From assembly GCF_042649925.1 (NCBI RefSeq), contig NZ_JBHSAF010000002.1, forward strand, positions 124,001 to 188,000: a stretch of 64,000 nt of DNA, given 5' to 3'. A program made the position numbers and the translations under genes. Positions within the stretch are counted from its first letter, which is position 1. Every line of letters starts with the position of its first letter. Shown here one piece after another: positions 61,654-64,000 of the stretch. Source of the stretch: Pseudaeromonas sharmana (lineage in GTDB: Bacteria > Pseudomonadota > Gammaproteobacteria > Enterobacterales > Aeromonadaceae). The notes under the pieces are model-generated. The model had not been told where the DNA came from, searched no databases, and saw only the letters and a program-made list of their open reading frames with translations.

Positions 61654-62319
61654 GTGGAGTATCTGGCTGAATTGTTGTCCGGTCTCGCCGTCACGCTCGA
61701 ATTGACGCTAATGAGCCTGCTGCTCGGTGGCATGCTGGCGTTGGGCTTGACCTGGCTGCTCGATCGTCGCATTCCTGTTGCCCGTCAACTGGTCGAGGTT
61801 TTTTTGGTCTGTTTTACCGGCACGCCTCTGCTGGTCCAGATTTTCCTGATTTACTATGGCCCGGCCCAGTTCGACTGGGTTAAGGCCAGCCCATTGTGGA
61901 GTGTACTGCGCGAGCCATGGTTCTGTGCCGTGCTGGCCTTGGGCTTCAACACGGCGGCCTATTCCACCCGCTTGTTCAAGGGCGCTCTGGATGCGGTCCC
62001 CAAAGGCGAGATTCTGGCCTGCAAGGCGCTCGGCATGAGCCAGTGGCAAACCCTCAGCATCAAGTTGCGTCATGCGATGCGCAGAGTGGTTCCCGGTTAC
62101 TCAAATGAGGTCATTCTGGTGCTCAAAGGCAGTTCGTTGGCCAGTACCATTACCATCATGGATATCATGGGAATAGCGCAACGCTTGAACGCTCAAACGT
62201 ATGACACTCTGGGCGTGTTTGGCGTGGCGGGTGCGATTTATCTGACGATGAACGCCTCATTGACGTTGCTGTTCCGCTGGGTCGAGCGTCGGGCGTTAGC
62301 GTTCGCTCCTCACGATTAA
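61654..62319 (+). CDS. artM: Arginine ABC transporter permease ArtM
   Basis: The 221-residue partner permease matches E. coli ArtM: VEYLAELLSGLAVTLELTLM, CFTGTPLLVQIFLIYYGPAQF, NTAAYSTRLFKGALDAVPKGE, and SNEVILVLKGSSLASTITIMDIMG. The start is GTG at 61654, with ggagg five bases upstream and the homologous MFEYLPEL beginning in E. coli; an ATG four codons earlier overlaps artQ and is less likely. Confidence 0.92.
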   Translation: MEYLAELLSGLAVTLELTLMSLLLGGMLALGLTWLLDRRIPVARQLVEVFLVCFTGTPLLVQIFLIYYGPAQFDWVKASPLWSVLREPWFCAVLALGFNTAAYSTRLFKGALDAVPKGEILACKALGMSQWQTLSIKLRHAMRRVVPGYSNEVILVLKGSSLASTITIMDIMGIAQRLNAQTYDTLGVFGVAGAIYLTMNASLTLLFRWVERRALAFAPHD

Positions 62320-62507
62320 TCCCCTATGTCAGTGCCGAACGTCCTGCTCGGCATCTGTTGCCAGGATGTTGCTATCAGGTTTGCTTCCTGTTGTGTCTGA
62401 CGCTTCACAGTTCGGCAAGTTCAGGCTGGCATCTCGCCAGCCTTATTCTATGTTCAAGCTAAACCGCAGTTTTTTGTCCTTTCTCGACCCAGACTACGGA
62501 GCACGCT

Positions 62508-63449
62508 ATGAGACTTGTCGTATTAGGTGCTGCTGGTGGCATCGGCCAGCCACTCTCCTTGCTGTTAAAAACTCGCCTGCCGCCAGGTTTTGAACTGGCA
62601 CTCTATGACCTGGCGCCCGTGACTCCGGGTGTGGCTGTCGATTTGAGCCATATCCCGACCGATGTGCTGGTCGAAGGGTATGCCGGGGAGGATCCGACTC
62701 CTGCGCTGCGCGGCGCAGATGTGGTAATCATTCCAGCCGGTGTCGCTCGCAAGCCAGGAATGGATCGTTCAGATCTGTTTAAATTCAATGCCGGTGTGAT
62801 TAAGAACCTGGTCCGGCACTGTGCCCAGGTTTGCCCGGATGCCATGCTGGCGATCATTACCAATCCGGTGAATAGCATCATTCCAATTGCAGCCGAGGTG
62901 TTGCAGCAGGCCGGTGTCTATAATCCGCGCAAATTGTTCGGTATCACCACGCTGGATGTCTTGCGTGCCGAGACGTTTGTTGCCCGGGCAATGAAGTGCC
63001 GGGCTGGTTCGCTGACTGTCCCGGTGATCGGTGGTCACAGTGGTACTACGATACTGCCGCTGTTCTCTCAGGTCGTCGGGCAGCACTTCAGCCACGATGA
63101 GTTGCTGGAAATGACGCGTCATGTGCAAAACGCCGGTACAGATGTGGTGAATGCCAAGGCTGGCGGTGGCTCGGCAACCTTGGCCATGGCGCAGGCCGGA
63201 TTGCGTTTTTGTATGTCCTTGGTACATGCCAGACAAGGTGAACCAGGCATAGTGGAATACGCCTATGTTGAGGGTGGCAGCCCTCATGCCCGTTTCTTTG
63301 CACAGGCGGTGCGTCTTGGGGTCAACGGCATTGAAGAGGTGATGGACTACGGCACCTTAAGCGCGTTGGAACAGGATGAATTAACCAGCATGTTGCCGAC
63401 GCTGCGGGAAGAGATCGAGCTGGGAGTCAAATTTGTTCAGCAGGGATAA
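62508..63449 (+). CDS. mdh: Malate dehydrogenase
   Basis: NAD-dependent malate dehydrogenase of the TCA cycle. The 313 residues match proteobacterial Mdh: NAD loop VLGAAGGIGQPL, VALDLSH-type text VAVDLSHIPTD, GVARKPGMDRSDLFKFN, NPVNSIIPIAAEVLQ, catalytic His in PVIGGHSGTTILP, and VEYAYVEGG. A ggag site lies seven bases before the ATG. It is transcribed alone, about 190 bases after artM, and ends in a terminator. argR proximity to mdh is common in gammaproteobacteria. Confidence 0.97.
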   Translation: MRLVVLGAAGGIGQPLSLLLKTRLPPGFELALYDLAPVTPGVAVDLSHIPTDVLVEGYAGEDPTPALRGADVVIIPAGVARKPGMDRSDLFKFNAGVIKNLVRHCAQVCPDAMLAIITNPVNSIIPIAAEVLQQAGVYNPRKLFGITTLDVLRAETFVARAMKCRAGSLTVPVIGGHSGTTILPLFSQVVGQHFSHDELLEMTRHVQNAGTDVVNAKAGGGSATLAMAQAGLRFCMSLVHARQGEPGIVEYAYVEGGSPHARFFAQAVRLGVNGIEEVMDYGTLSALEQDELTSMLPTLREEIELGVKFVQQG

Positions 63450-63467
63450 CTCTGTGTGCTAGCGATC

Positions 63468-63491
63468 GGGGCCTGAGGGCCCTGTTTTTTT
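63468..63491 (+). terminator. Rho-independent terminator of mdh
   Basis: Ggggcc (63468-63473) pairs with ggccct (63478-63483, one G-T pair), loop of 4, followed two bases later by a run of seven T. Confidence 0.8.
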
Positions 63492-63536
63492 CTCAAGAAG
63501 AGGAGATGCATGCCGATATCCAGTTCGGAGGCGCCT

Positions 63537-64000
63537 ATGAACCGATTGATTGCTGTATTGCTGAGTCTCATCCCGTTGTGGTTAGCAACGGCGCATGCTG
63601 AAGACAAGATCTTCGAACCTTCCGGGAATATCTTTGCCCCTGCGACCAGCAGCGCCAATCCGGAGCGAGCTGCTGGCACCAAGAAAGTAGCGACGTTGAC
63701 CGAGGAGCAAAAAGCGGAATTGGCCAGGCAGCAGGCTGCGGCCAGTGCTGCCAGTGCGGCAGTCAGTGTGCTGTCGACCAGCGGGGGTGGAACCTTGGCC
63801 ACCCTGCAACTCTATGGCCAGGACGAATTACTGAACTGGATTGCGCAACATAAACATCTGAAACGCGTGATCGCCGATCAGTGCCAACTGGTCCCGGATA
63901 TCGAAGCCAGAGCCAAGGTGATGATGTTACCGTCCTACCAGTATCTGTGGGGCGACATGCTGTTGACGGCCACCTGTGTCGAGAAGGATGCGGCGTTGGG
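63537..64000 (+). CDS. Secreted protein of unknown function, cut by the window end
   Basis: The frame is open to the last base, giving 154 residues. It starts with a signal peptide (LIAVLLSLIPLWLATAHA). An Ala/Gln-rich helical stretch (LTEEQKAELARQQAAASAAS) leads to a domain beginning LATLQLYGQDELLNWIAQHKH with two cysteines (DQCQLVPD, TATCVEKD). I do not recognise the family. The ATG at 63537 has ggagg six bases upstream; ATG 63510, nine codons earlier, precedes it in frame with a weaker fit. Confidence 0.7.
   Translation, partial: MNRLIAVLLSLIPLWLATAHAEDKIFEPSGNIFAPATSSANPERAAGTKKVATLTEEQKAELARQQAAASAASAAVSVLSTSGGGTLATLQLYGQDELLNWIAQHKHLKRVIADQCQLVPDIEARAKVMMLPSYQYLWGDMLLTATCVEKDAAL

Noticed and set aside
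1..64000. CRISPR arrays, insertion sequences, prophage and tRNA genes
   Set aside because: No regularly spaced repeats, transposase or integrase genes, terminal inverted repeats or cloverleaf-like segments were seen on reading the window.

Overview
The window is a piece of a gammaproteobacterial chromosome. Gene content and protein similarity fit the Aeromonadales or a near relative: rpoA-rplQ, an Alx/TerC gene and an MneA-type gene each under a manganese riboswitch, rstAB with an Asr-like gene, pdhR-aceEF-lpd, acnB-yacL, argR-artPJQM and mdh. Genus-level placement is inference, since no rRNA lies in the window. Most of the sequence is core chromosome. I saw no insertion sequence, prophage, CRISPR array, tRNA or rRNA gene.

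Layout. 1-1.3 kb: end of the ribosomal protein/rpoA operon. 1.3-8.4 kb: periplasmic alpha-amylase (malS), a YegD Hsp70-like protein, a MuiA-like DUF4139 protein and a lipoprotein. 8.5-12 kb: two Mn2+-type (yybP-ykoY) riboswitches drive alx and an mneA-like exporter on the minus strand, either side of a lysine 6-aminotransferase-like gene. 12-16.7 kb: MHS-family transporter, a serine hydrolase with a Lys-rich tail, and a stand-alone Fe-S/CCG protein. 16.7-20.8 kb: a nitrogen-fixation accessory island with cowN (behind a sigma-54 promoter and a NifA-type upstream site), three poorly known genes, and draT/draG. 21-36 kb: azoR, PagL-like, FAH-family, HD-GYP, L,D-transpeptidase, mprF-acvB, EF-hand protein, two hemerythrins, asr-rstB-rstA-mdtH, a LysR regulator and a YciU-type DNA mimic. 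36-53.3 kb: pirin, then pdhR-aceE-aceF-lpd, a DUF1624 protein, a chemoreceptor, a PlpD-type patatin, and acnB-yacL. 53.4-64 kb: a P-II protein with a candidate sigma-54 promoter, a DyP peroxidase, a chemoreceptor/binding-protein pair, argR divergent from artPJQM, mdh, and a truncated secreted protein.

How the genes fit together. No nif structural genes are present, but cowN, draT, draG and a P-II protein suggest the organism fixes nitrogen with nif genes elsewhere. DraT ADP-ribosylates the nitrogenase Fe protein, DraG reverses this, P-II proteins control both enzymes in known diazotrophs, and CowN protects nitrogenase from CO. The unknown genes at 17208, 17633 and 17963 lie inside this island and are the best candidates here for undescribed accessory functions. 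Other readable circuits are PdhR boxes upstream of pdhR-aceEF, an RstA box upstream of the asr-like gene, ARG-box-like palindromes between argR and artP, and the two manganese riboswitches with different expression platforms.
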